Assembly: GCA_002424625.1 (NCBI GenBank)
Contig: DIKR01000009.1
Coordinates: 1 to 25,419, forward strand
From: Desulfuromonadaceae bacterium UBA5613
Lineage (GTDB): Bacteria > Desulfobacterota > Desulfuromonadia > Desulfuromonadales > UBA2197
Reading direction: 5' to 3'
Length of the DNA: 25,419 bases
Made by a program: the position numbers and the translations under genes. Positions 17,005 through 24,122 of this stretch are shown piece after piece. The stretch's first letter is position 1; each line of letters begins with the position of its first letter. The notes beneath the pieces were generated by a model. The model had not been told where the DNA came from and did no database searches. It saw only the letters and a program-made list of their open reading frames with translations.

Positions 17005-17172
17005 CTATGCCGCAACCTCCGCACAAATCTCGTCCAGCAAATCGGGATGACGGTCGAGTAAGCGCAGAAGCTTGTCGAGTTTCGGTGCACGCCCAACCAT
17101 GAGCGCCTCTTTCCCTCCGACCTTGCGTACAGTCGGTCCCAAAGGCTTTATGACCCAAAATCCCCATTTCAC
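17005..17172 (-). CDS. Possible small gene or gene remnant on the minus strand (up to 55 aa)
   Basis: Reading the minus strand from 17172 (GTG, directly after an in-frame TAG) to TAG at 17005 gives 55 codons. The residues look protein-like, e.g. IKPLGPTVRKVGGKEAL followed by APKLDKLLRLLDRHPDLLDEI, an amphipathic helical tail, and third positions are fairly GC-rich. An internal ATG at 17100 would give 31 residues and has AGAGG 6 bp upstream. The stop lies 22 bp before the strong hairpin at 16956-16982, consistent with a real transcript end. Against this, the GTG has no good ribosome-binding site and its first 23 bases overlap the tsaA start. Family unknown; it could be the surviving 3' end of a lost gene. 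Confidence 0.42.
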   Translation of the reverse strand: MKWGFWVIKPLGPTVRKVGGKEALMVGRAPKLDKLLRLLDRHPDLLDEICAEVAA

Positions 17173-17668
17173 CTATCGCCCGATTGGCATCCTCCGCTCC
17201 CCCTATGCGCGCCGCATTGATGCACCCCATCAAAGTACGGTGGTGGACGGGACGGAGAGCGGGGAGTTGGCGCTCGCTACTCTCGAACTGGAGGATTGGC
17301 TGGACGAGAAAGTCATTCAGGATCTGGATGGCTTCGACCGGCTTTGGCTCATCTTTGCTTTTCATCGCAGTGAAGGCTGGAAAAGCACGGTCAAGCCGCC
17401 ACGGGGCGGAGCAAAGCGGGGCGTTCTCGCCACCAGATCTCCGCATCGCCCCAATCCTATTGGCCTGTCGGCGGTTGAATTAGTCAGGATTGAAGGCCGG
17501 ACCTTGCATCTGCGCGGTGTTGACCTCCTCGATGGCACCCCAGTTCTCGATATCAAACCCTACGTGCCCTACGCGGATGCCTTTCCGGATGCCAAAGCGG
17601 GATGGATCGACGAACTGGATACGAAGCTGGGGCGTTATTTTGCGCCCGGACCGCGAAAACCTCGATAA
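17150..17668 (+). CDS. trmO: tRNA (N6-threonylcarbamoyladenosine37-N6)-methyltransferase TrmO/TsaA
   Basis: 172 residues from the ATG at 17150, which places the conserved FTYRPIGILRSPY at the N-terminus as in the family; an in-frame ATG 78 bases upstream only adds a non-conserved leader. Core motifs are LDGFDRLWLIFAFHR, then GVLATRSPHRPNPIGLSAV (the SAM-binding signature) and LDIKPYVPYADAF. The enzyme N6-methylates t6A37 of ACN-decoding tRNAs using S-adenosylmethionine, in the cytoplasm. Its ribosome-binding site (AAAGG) is weak. It stands alone and converges with the sugar-dehydrogenase gene. The assignment rests on several conserved motifs in order. Confidence 0.93.
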   Translation: MTQNPHFTYRPIGILRSPYARRIDAPHQSTVVDGTESGELALATLELEDWLDEKVIQDLDGFDRLWLIFAFHRSEGWKSTVKPPRGGAKRGVLATRSPHRPNPIGLSAVELVRIEGRTLHLRGVDLLDGTPVLDIKPYVPYADAFPDAKAGWIDELDTKLGRYFAPGPRKPR

Positions 17669-17741
17669 TCAACGGCCCGGGCGGACACACAGATCTCCTA
17701 CCATCAATAACTGAAGTTTTCATGGGAGTTTATTGTTGCAC

Positions 17742-18890
17742 TCATGGGCGGTAGCTGATGCGGTAGATGGCGCCGGCTTTGTCGTCCGAGACCAGCAGGC
17801 TGCCGTCAGGCATGACCTGCAGGTCGACCGGCCGTCCCCAGGCGCTGCCCTTCTCTAGCCAGCCTTCGGCAAAAGTCTCGTAGGAGTCAGTCCGGTTTCC
17901 TTTGAGCCGAACCAGGGTAATCCGGTAGCCGCTGGGGACGGAGCGGTTCCAGGAGCCGTGTTCGGCGATAAAGATCTGCTCTTGGTAGCTGGCGGGGAAC
18001 ATCTTGCCGGTATAAAAGCGCATGCCGAGCGCTGCCACATGAGCACCAAGTTCCATCTCTGGCAAAATAAACTCATCGCGGCGCCGTTTCACTCCGTACT
18101 CCGGGTCGGCGGTGTCCCTGCCGTGCCAGTAAGGGAAGCCGAAGTGCAGACCAGCCTGGGGGGCGCGATTGAGTTCGTCCGGCGGTTGGTTGTCCCCCAG
18201 CCAGTCGCGGCCGTTGTCGGTGAACCACAGTTCGCCGTTGCGGGGGTGCCAGTCGAAGCCGACCGTGTTGCGCACGCCGCGCGCAAAGATTTCCAGGTTG
18301 CTGCCGTCCGGATCCATGCGCATAATCGAGGCGAAGCGCGGATCCTTCTCCTCGCAGACGTTGCAAGGGGCTCCCACTGGAACGTAGAGTTTGCCATCCG
18401 GCCCGAAGCGGATGAATTTCCAGCCGTGGTGACTCTTGTCGGGGAAGGAGGCGTTGACTACGACCGGGGCGGATGGGGAGTGCAGTTGTGTCTCGATGTT
18501 ATCGAAACGGAGCACGCGATTGATCTCCGCCACGTAGAGAGCGCCAGCGCGGAAGGCAACACCGTTGGGTGAACGCAGTCCGCTGGCAATGACGAGCACC
18601 TCATCGGCCTGTTGATCGTTGTTGCGATCAACAATAGCGTAGACCTTCCCCTCGCTGCGACTGCCGACAAAGAGGGTCCCCTTGGCGCCGAGGGCCAGGG
18701 CGCGGGCGCCCGGTACTTTGGCGGTATAAACGGCGATGCTGAAACCGGGGGGAAGTTTGATTTTGTCCAGCTGCAACGGCGCGCTGTTGCAAGCGGAACT
18801 CAGCGCCAGACTGAAGATGATGGTGAACAACAGGCGTAAACAGGTCTTGCCGACATCCTTGTCGTTGCAGTTGCATTCCGTTCTGGCCAT
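17742..18890 (-). CDS. PQQ-dependent sugar dehydrogenase (sorbosone/aldose type), exported
   Basis: 382 residues counted from the ATG preceded by AGGAGG, 7 bp upstream; a longer in-frame start exists but lacks such a site. The N-terminal ~16 residues are Cys- and charge-rich, then a hydrophobic stretch (19-33) ending in SSAC suggests a signal peptide, possibly lipoprotein-like although the lipobox is imperfect. The body is a six-bladed propeller of the glucose/sorbosone dehydrogenase family: LPPGFSIAVYT, SHHGWKFIRFGPDGKLYVPVGAPCN (catalytic-region His154/155 and a CNVC pair), GVRNTVGFDWHP, WGRPVDLQV and GSLLVSDD. Relatives oxidise aldoses in the periplasm with PQQ or have lost activity. No PQQ biosynthesis gene is in view, so the cofactor is unproven. 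It follows the NlpC/P60 gene by 85 bp on the same strand. Confidence 0.85.
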   Translation of the reverse strand: MARTECNCNDKDVGKTCLRLLFTIIFSLALSSACNSAPLQLDKIKLPPGFSIAVYTAKVPGARALALGAKGTLFVGSRSEGKVYAIVDRNNDQQADEVLVIASGLRSPNGVAFRAGALYVAEINRVLRFDNIETQLHSPSAPVVVNASFPDKSHHGWKFIRFGPDGKLYVPVGAPCNVCEEKDPRFASIMRMDPDGSNLEIFARGVRNTVGFDWHPRNGELWFTDNGRDWLGDNQPPDELNRAPQAGLHFGFPYWHGRDTADPEYGVKRRRDEFILPEMELGAHVAALGMRFYTGKMFPASYQEQIFIAEHGSWNRSVPSGYRITLVRLKGNRTDSYETFAEGWLEKGSAWGRPVDLQVMPDGSLLVSDDKAGAIYRISYRP

Positions 18891-18975
18891 AGCGATTCCT
18901 CCTGAAAAGAAGTTTACCCTGCCAGTCACCAACTGCAACCCGTCCAGCGAGTAGATCCTCCCGCTTGCTTCCTTC

Positions 18976-20313
18976 CTACTCCCGTTGCCCGGTTAAAATC
19001 GCCATTCCCTGCACGCGACTATAAAAATCATCCTTGCGGACATCGGGCCGTTCTTCGCCCGGCCGCAATGAAGTGATGACCAGGCGGCCGACGATTTCCC
19101 GCCCTTCTTTCTCTTCTTTGTCTACAGTGCGAATTCCCCAGATATTATGAAGAAACAGCGGCTCGGTGCTACCCGGGGCTGTGCCAAGATACAGGCCGAT
19201 GTGACCTTTCAGCCAGATCAGGGTGATAAAGGGAATTCCCTTTGTGACAATCTCCTGTTCTTTCTCTGCGGCACTCTTGTTGCGTAGATCGATAAATTCA
19301 CCGCCCTTTTCCCCTTGATTTGCGGAATTTCGGCCAAGCCAGATGCCGAAGGGGACAAAGAGGTCGCGCATGTTGGAAGAACAGTCACGATTACCGTAGA
19401 GCCCGCCCCAGCCGTAACTCTGCCCCATGAGCGGATCGCTGAGGCGGGCGATGGCCGCCGGCGTTAGCGCTAACGGTTTTATCGCGACATCCTCGCGACT
19501 GGCAACGGCGGTACGCAATTCGGCGTGGCCATTGGCATCGCGCACCGGCACATACAGGGAGAAGACGGGCGCTTCGGCGACAGGGAAGATGGCACCGAGA
19601 TCGGCCTGGGTGAGGAACTCACCTTTGGTGCTGCGCAAGCTGGTGTCGTCATGGAGGATGGCGACATATTGACCGTTTTCGTAGCGGCGCTGTAACGGCT
19701 CTTTGACCCAGGCGATGGCATCTTGCGGTACCCAGCCAAATGCAAAATTGCTCTCGACAAAGATCCAGGCGCCGTCAGTGCTGCTATGGGTGGCAAAGAC
19801 CGGGTTGCCGACGGCGAGAGCCGAGGTTTGAAAGTAGTCGAAAGGGAAGCCTTCGCCGGCGCGGCGAGGATTGAGAAAGAAGGGGCGCTCGGTGGGGAAG
19901 AGGCGCAGCGAGGTGTTGCGAACGGTGATTGCCGGGTGGGCAAGGCTGGGATAGGAGTCGAGCTGGTGCAGAGCGATGAGGCGCTGCCACTCTTCGCGCC
20001 GCAAGGGGAGGAGGTTCTCGGCGAATCCCTCTTTGCCTTCGTAGTGTTTAATCCCCCAAAAAGCTTTCTCTGCGCTCAGGGATGCTTTTTTGAGGCGCCA
20101 GGGGGCGAAGAACTTTTTATTGAAGAGCGTATCGAAATCCTGTTGTTCCGCGCTGCCGAGCAAGGCGTCCGCGCTATGAGCATAGGCACTGACCCGTTGC
20201 TCATAACGGTTGAGATCTGCCACCCCCGTGATGAGCGGGGGCGGCTTTTGTCGGCAGGCCGGCAGGGTTAGCAGGAAAAGAAGGAGAAGGAGGCAGCTCG
20301 AAGTTCTGGTCAA
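18976..20313 (-). CDS. NlpC/P60 cell-wall hydrolase lipoprotein with SH3 domains
   Basis: 445 residues. The N-terminus is a lipoprotein signal with lipobox LPAC (Cys20). Next is an N-terminal NlpC/P60-associated domain (about 35-125), then two bacterial SH3-like domains (about 130-205 and 210-270), then the peptidase domain. Catalytic Cys311 lies in YGNRDCSSNMRDLF and His371 in KGHIGLYLG, with His389 in FLHNIWG as a possible third residue. The family cleaves gamma-D-Glu-meso-diaminopimelate type peptide bonds in murein. Its ATG overlaps the thrC stop (ATGA), so it is translationally coupled to a biosynthetic gene, which is not an obvious functional pairing. Catalytic residues appear intact. 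Confidence 0.9.
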   Translation of the reverse strand: MTRTSSCLLLLLFLLTLPACRQKPPPLITGVADLNRYEQRVSAYAHSADALLGSAEQQDFDTLFNKKFFAPWRLKKASLSAEKAFWGIKHYEGKEGFAENLLPLRREEWQRLIALHQLDSYPSLAHPAITVRNTSLRLFPTERPFFLNPRRAGEGFPFDYFQTSALAVGNPVFATHSSTDGAWIFVESNFAFGWVPQDAIAWVKEPLQRRYENGQYVAILHDDTSLRSTKGEFLTQADLGAIFPVAEAPVFSLYVPVRDANGHAELRTAVASREDVAIKPLALTPAAIARLSDPLMGQSYGWGGLYGNRDCSSNMRDLFVPFGIWLGRNSANQGEKGGEFIDLRNKSAAEKEQEIVTKGIPFITLIWLKGHIGLYLGTAPGSTEPLFLHNIWGIRTVDKEEKEGREIVGRLVITSLRPGEERPDVRKDDFYSRVQGMAILTGQRE

Positions 20314-21698
20314 CGGGCGTGGGCCTTAACGAAAGCTTTGATAACTTCAATGTCAGCGTCGACCGTTTCACAGCGGCTGGGCTGCTCTTCGATGCCGACC
20401 AGGCACGGCGGGCGCTGTGGGTCGGTGCCGATCGCCTGACGGACCGCTTCACCGAACTTGGCCGGATGGGCCGTGGCCAGACAGATCACCGGAATTGGCG
20501 CTTCAGCACAGCTTTGTGCGGCTTTGACGCCGATGGCGGTATGAGGATCGAGACAGTAGCCGGTTGCCTGATAAAAATCGCGGATGGTGGCAAGGGTTTC
20601 ATCGTTGCTGACGGAACAGGTCAGGAAATCCTGGGAAATCTGCGCCTTCTGTTCGGCGGTAAAGCTCAAACGACCACTTTCTTTAAAGGCCTTCATGGCG
20701 GCATTGACGGCCGCGGTATCGCCGTTATGGAGATAATACAGGTAGCGCTCGAAGTTGCTGGAGATCTGGATGTCCATCGACGGACTCCAGGTCTGCACCA
20801 CTTCGCCGATCGAGTAATCGCCATCGCGGACAAAGCGGGACAGGATGTTGTTGGCGTTGGTGGCGAGGATGAGTCGGCGAATCGGCAGCCCCATCTCCTT
20901 GGCGATATAGCCGGCAAAGATGTCACCGAAGTTGCCGGTCGGCACCGAGAAGTAGACATCGTGGCAGTTGCTGTTTTTGCGCACCTGCCCCCAGGCGTAG
21001 AAGTAGTAGACCACCTGCGCCAGGACCCGCGCCCAGTTGATCGAATTGACGGCGCCGAGGGCGTGTTCGTTCTTGAAAGAAAGGTCGCCAAAGATCTCCT
21101 TGACGATGCGCTGGCCATCGTCGAAGGAACCGCGAATCGCCAGATTAAAGACATTGGCATCAAGGACTGTCGTCATCTGCTTTTCCTGAATCGGCGAGAC
21201 CCGCCCTTCGGGATGCATGATAAAGATGTTGATATTCTCTTTGCCGCGCACGCCGTAAATCGCCGCACTTCCGGTATCGCCCGAGGTGGCGCCGACGATA
21301 TTCATCCGCTCTTTGCGCTCTGCCAGGATCAGTTCGAAGAGGTTGCCGAGAAACTGCAGGGCTACATCCTTGAAGGCGAGGGTCGGGCCGTGAAAGAGTT
21401 CGAGGATGTAGAGATTTCCCTTCTTGACGACCGGAGTCACTTCCGGAACGGTGAAGGAGGCGTAAGAACGCTGAATCAACTCGCGCAGTCGGGACGCGGG
21501 AATGTCGTCGATGAAACGCTGCAGGATGTTAAAGGCGAGATCGGGGTAGGAGAGGTCAGTGAGGCTGTCGAGCTCATCCGGCGGGAGCAAGGGGATGTGC
21601 TCGGGAAGGAGGAGACCGCCATCGTCGGCGAGACCCATCATCACCGCTTCTTTGAAAGAAAGATCTTTGATCTGGCCACGGGTACTGAGGTACTGCAT
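20310..21698 (-). CDS. thrC: Threonine synthase
   Basis: 462 residues from the ATG at 21698, with GGAG about 6 bp upstream; a longer open frame upstream runs through the palindromic repeats and is not conserved sequence. The start MQYLSTRGQIKDLSF is typical of the larger bacterial/fungal ThrC type. The PLP lysine is Lys110 in HGPTLAFKDVALQF; the phosphate-binding loop is GATSGDTGSAAIYG. The enzyme converts O-phospho-L-homoserine to L-threonine and phosphate in the cytoplasm. It follows the DAHP-synthase-like regulatory gene after 97 bp that hold two palindromic repeats, and it overlaps the next gene by 4 bases. Confidence 0.96.
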   Translation of the reverse strand: MQYLSTRGQIKDLSFKEAVMMGLADDGGLLLPEHIPLLPPDELDSLTDLSYPDLAFNILQRFIDDIPASRLRELIQRSYASFTVPEVTPVVKKGNLYILELFHGPTLAFKDVALQFLGNLFELILAERKERMNIVGATSGDTGSAAIYGVRGKENINIFIMHPEGRVSPIQEKQMTTVLDANVFNLAIRGSFDDGQRIVKEIFGDLSFKNEHALGAVNSINWARVLAQVVYYFYAWGQVRKNSNCHDVYFSVPTGNFGDIFAGYIAKEMGLPIRRLILATNANNILSRFVRDGDYSIGEVVQTWSPSMDIQISSNFERYLYYLHNGDTAAVNAAMKAFKESGRLSFTAEQKAQISQDFLTCSVSNDETLATIRDFYQATGYCLDPHTAIGVKAAQSCAEAPIPVICLATAHPAKFGEAVRQAIGTDPQRPPCLVGIEEQPSRCETVDADIEVIKAFVKAHAR

Positions 21699-21720
21699 AA
21701 GAAACTCCTGCGGATGAACA

Positions 21721-21740
21721 GGGCGCAGCATACTGCGCCC
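21721..21740. repeat. Palindromic repeat, copy 1
   Basis: GGGCGCAG and CTGCGCCC are perfect 8-bp inverted arms around CATA. It lies in the gap before thrC on the transcribed side. Together with copy 2 it resembles REP-type dispersed palindromes. It may form a hairpin in the mRNA upstream of thrC and affect stability or partial termination. Confidence 0.65.
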
Positions 21741-21764
21741 CAACATGAATTGTTTTTTGCTTTC

Positions 21765-21788
21765 GTAGGGACGCAGCATGCTGCGCCC
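21765..21788. repeat. Palindromic repeat, copy 2
   Basis: GTAGGGA is followed by the perfect 14-bp palindrome CGCAGCATGCTGCG (21772-21785) and CCC. It shares GCAGCAT-CTGCGCCC with copy 1 and the GTAGGGRCG start with the element at 14321. The two copies, 24 bp apart, separate thrC from the upstream gene. Confidence 0.65.
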
Positions 21789-21795
21789 GCCTTTG

Positions 21796-22005
21796 CTATT
21801 CGTCGGAAGGGATCTTAAAGACTTCAAGGACGCCGGGAAGTTCTTTGAGGCTCGCGGTCGCCAGGGCATCGGTGCGACCGATGACCCCGAGGATGACGCG
21901 ATTGGCGCCGGTCGACTGGTGAAAATCATAATCGAGATCGATCAGATATTGCTTGATCCCTTCAATCTCCGCCTCGGAGGCGTTCTTTTTCATGACGACA
22001 AGCAT
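21796..22005 (-). CDS. Stand-alone DAHP-synthase N-terminal (ferredoxin-like) regulatory domain
   Basis: 69 residues. The sequence matches the N-terminal domain found before the catalytic barrel in type I-beta DAHP synthases: LVVMKKNASEAEIEGI, a second helix/strand with HQSTGANRVILGVIG, and LKELPGVLEVFKI. The catalytic barrel is absent: the protein ends just where it would begin, with a proper stop. In fused enzymes this domain binds aromatic amino acids or controls the active site. Here it follows chorismate mutase by 5 bp, so a regulatory role in aromatic synthesis is likely (inference), perhaps acting on the mutase or on a DAHP synthase encoded elsewhere. AAAGGA lies 11 bp upstream of the chosen ATG; codon 5 is a second possible start. 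Confidence 0.8.
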   Translation of the reverse strand: MLVVMKKNASEAEIEGIKQYLIDLDYDFHQSTGANRVILGVIGRTDALATASLKELPGVLEVFKIPSDE

Positions 22006-22010
22006 CTTTG

Positions 22011-22283
22011 TCAGATTCCTTTCGTACGAATCCGCTCCAGACGGCGGGATTCATCGATAACGCGCTCAAAGAGGCGAATGATCGCTTCATTCTCCAAGGG
22101 GCCGGGGTTGTCGTTGCTCATACGGGCAAAGATGCGCTTTTCGCGGTCAGGATCGTAAACCGGCAGATGCAGGACCTTTTTGATCTCGCCGATTTGCAGG
22201 GCCAGACTGGCGCGCTCATTAAAGATGCGGAGCAGTTCGTGGTCAAGGCGATCGATTTCCTGGCGCAGATCATCAATATTCAA
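22011..22283 (-). CDS. aroQ: Chorismate mutase, AroQ class
   Basis: 90 residues, a free-standing all-helical AroQ mutase. Active-site residues expected from the Escherichia coli mutase domain are present: Arg7, Arg24, Lys35, Asp44, Arg47 and Glu48. The position corresponding to its Gln88 is a glutamate, as in the yeast enzyme. The enzyme rearranges chorismate to prephenate, the first step towards phenylalanine and tyrosine. No prephenate dehydratase is fused to it; the frame stops after the mutase. It begins 15 bp after nadB and is followed 5 bp later by the DAHP-synthase-type regulatory domain, suggesting an aromatic-pathway pair within a nadB-led operon. Confidence 0.93.
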   Translation of the reverse strand: MNIDDLRQEIDRLDHELLRIFNERASLALQIGEIKKVLHLPVYDPDREKRIFARMSNDNPGPLENEAIIRLFERVIDESRRLERIRTKGI

Positions 22284-22298
22284 AGTCTCTGCCTTTCC

Positions 22299-23897
22299 CT
22301 AGAAATTTTTGCGGATAATGGTGTCGCGCTTGAAATGGATATCGTCGGTCTCCGGGTAGTCGATATTGTAATGCAGTCCCCGGCTTTCGCGGCGCTCGAG
22401 GGCGCAGCGAATAATCAGTTCGGCAACGGTAGTAATGTTGCGCAGCTCGATGAGGTCGGGGGTGACGAGAAAGTCCCAGTAGTAGTCGTCGATCTCTTCG
22501 CGGATCATTTTGATGCGTCGCAGCGCCCGCTCCAGCCGTTTCTGCGAACGGACGATGCCGACATAGTTGGACATGCAGCGCCGGACTTCATCCCAGTTCT
22601 GGGCAATGACCACCGCTTCGTCGCTGCTGGTGGCATTGCCGTTATCCCAGGCCTCGATGGTGGGGTAAGGGATGACCGGTTCTGCCAGACGTTCGATAGC
22701 GCGTTCGGCTGCGCGCTTGCCGTAGACAATCCCTTCGAGAAGACTGTTGCTCGCCAGGCGGTTGGCCCCGTGCAATCCGGTACAGGAAACTTCGCCGATG
22801 GCAAAGAGATTCTGGATATCACTTTCCCCCCAGGTATCGACCTTGACGCCGCCGCAGAGATAGTGGGCAGCCGGGACGACGGGGATCGGTTCGGTGGTAA
22901 TATCGATACCGTATTGCAGGCAGGTTTCATGGATGGTCGGGAAGCGTTCCTTGATGTAGGCAGGATCTTTATGGGTGATATCAAGAAAGACGCAGTTATC
23001 ACCATGGATCTTCATTTCATGATCGATCGCCCGGGCGACGATATCCCGCGGGGCGAGATCTTTGAGGTGATGGTACTCCTCCATGAAGGCATGCCCGTCA
23101 CGCCGGCGCAAAATTGCCCCCTCGCCGCGGACTGCTTCCGAAATCAGGAACGATTTGGCGTGGGGGTGGAAGAGGGTGGTAGGGTGGAATTGCATGAATT
23201 CCATGTTGGCAATCGTTGCCCCGGCCCGGTAAGCCATCGCCACTCCGTCACCGGTGGCAATATCGGGATTGCAGGTATAGAGATAGACTTTGCCGGCACC
23301 GCCGGTGGCGAGAATGGTCATCCGCGCGCCGAAAGTGACGACTTCCCCGGTCTTGATGTCGAGGATGTAGGCGCCGAGCGCTCGATCCGGGCGGATCCGG
23401 CGATGTTTGACCTTGGCTTCGGTAATCAGGTCAATAGCGATATGGTCTTCATAAAGGGTAATATCCGGATGCTGGCTGACGGCGCTGATCAAGGCCCGTT
23501 CGACTTCCTTGCCGGTGGCGTCAGCGGCATAGAAGATGCGGCGATGGCTGTGTCCTCCTTCGCGGGTCAGGGCATAACTTTGATCGGCGTTGCGGGAAAA
23601 TTCCGTCCCCCAGGCAATGAGATCGGCGATGGCGGCCGGACCGTTCTCAATGATCATCCGTACCACGGCTTCGTCGCTCAGGTAGGCGCCGGCGACCATG
23701 GTGTCTGTGATGTGTTCGGCAAAGGAATCGTCCGTCGCCGAGACCGAAGCAATGCCGCCCTGGGCCAGGGCCGTGGCCGTATCCCCGAGTTGCCGCTTGG
23801 CGACGACTGCGACGGTGCCGTGTTTCGCCGCCTTCAGGGCAAAAGAGAGACCGGCAATACCGCTACCGATGACAAGGAAATCAGAAGTTGTCTTCAT
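22299..23897 (-). CDS. nadB: L-aspartate oxidase NadB
   Basis: 532 residues from the ATG at 23897, matching usual NadB length; an in-frame ATG 18 bases upstream is an alternative, and neither has a strong ribosome-binding site. FAD fold: FLVIGSGIAGLSFALKA at the N-terminus. Flavoprotein active-site motifs: GGHSHRRIFYAADATG, MQFHPTTLFHPHAKSFLISEAVRGEGA, VVPAAHYLCGGVKVDTWG and GLHGANRLASNSLLEG. It oxidises L-aspartate to iminoaspartate for quinolinate and NAD synthesis; fumarate can replace oxygen as acceptor, suiting an anaerobe. It differs from succinate dehydrogenase flavoprotein by its context and shorter length. It leads the minus-strand cluster and has a strong promoter upstream. NadA and NadC are not in the window. 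Confidence 0.95.
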   Translation of the reverse strand: MKTTSDFLVIGSGIAGLSFALKAAKHGTVAVVAKRQLGDTATALAQGGIASVSATDDSFAEHITDTMVAGAYLSDEAVVRMIIENGPAAIADLIAWGTEFSRNADQSYALTREGGHSHRRIFYAADATGKEVERALISAVSQHPDITLYEDHIAIDLITEAKVKHRRIRPDRALGAYILDIKTGEVVTFGARMTILATGGAGKVYLYTCNPDIATGDGVAMAYRAGATIANMEFMQFHPTTLFHPHAKSFLISEAVRGEGAILRRRDGHAFMEEYHHLKDLAPRDIVARAIDHEMKIHGDNCVFLDITHKDPAYIKERFPTIHETCLQYGIDITTEPIPVVPAAHYLCGGVKVDTWGESDIQNLFAIGEVSCTGLHGANRLASNSLLEGIVYGKRAAERAIERLAEPVIPYPTIEAWDNGNATSSDEAVVIAQNWDEVRRCMSNYVGIVRSQKRLERALRRIKMIREEIDDYYWDFLVTPDLIELRNITTVAELIIRCALERRESRGLHYNIDYPETDDIHFKRDTIIRKNF

Positions 23898-23991
23898 CGC
23901 TGACCCAATTGACATTAGGAGTGGACAAAACGGCACCGGAGGTACGCAGCAGAGCGTCGGGATTTGCCGTATTCGCGTCCCGACAGCGAGA

Positions 23992-24020
23992 ACATAATCT
24001 TCAGCTGCTTGCGCTGTCAA
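23992..24020 (-). promoter_or_regulatory. Promoter of nadB operon
   Basis: On the minus strand TTGACA (24015-24020) and TTATGT (23992-23997) are 17 bp apart. The -35 is perfect. Transcription would start about 85-90 bp before the nadB ATG, leaving a leader in which I see no clear riboswitch or hairpin. Confidence 0.65.
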
Positions 24021-24052
24021 GGGTTTTACGTGTAAATTAAAGGTTAAACACA

Positions 24053-24081
24053 TTGAAATCTTGCAGGTTTTACGTTATACA
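24053..24081 (+). promoter_or_regulatory. Promoter of the lytic transglycosylase gene
   Basis: TTGAAA (24053-24058) and TATACA (24076-24081) are 17 bp apart, about 40 bp before the coding start. It lies back to back with the nadB promoter, the two -35 boxes being about 32 bp apart in the 225-bp divergent gap. Confidence 0.65.
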
Positions 24082-24122
24082 TCACAATCACTTGAAAGAA
24101 GAGAATGTTGTGAGGATTTGAC

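Noticed and set aside
16955..17446. Minus-strand open frame of 163 codons opposite trmO
   Set aside because: It is in a different frame from the protein-like 17005-17172 reading, is opposite a conserved gene for most of its length, and has no family-like motifs.
20319..21818. Plus-strand open frame (499 codons) opposite thrC
   Set aside because: Complement of the conserved threonine synthase; no recognisable motifs and no ribosome-binding site of note.
21699..21929. 77-codon N-terminal extension of threonine synthase
   Set aside because: It translates the palindromic repeats and antisense of the neighbouring gene; the ATG at 21698 has a ribosome-binding site and starts the conserved sequence.
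22008..23903. Long plus-strand open frame (631 codons) opposite aroQ and nadB
   Set aside because: It lies fully opposite two well-conserved genes and shows no domain motifs of its own.
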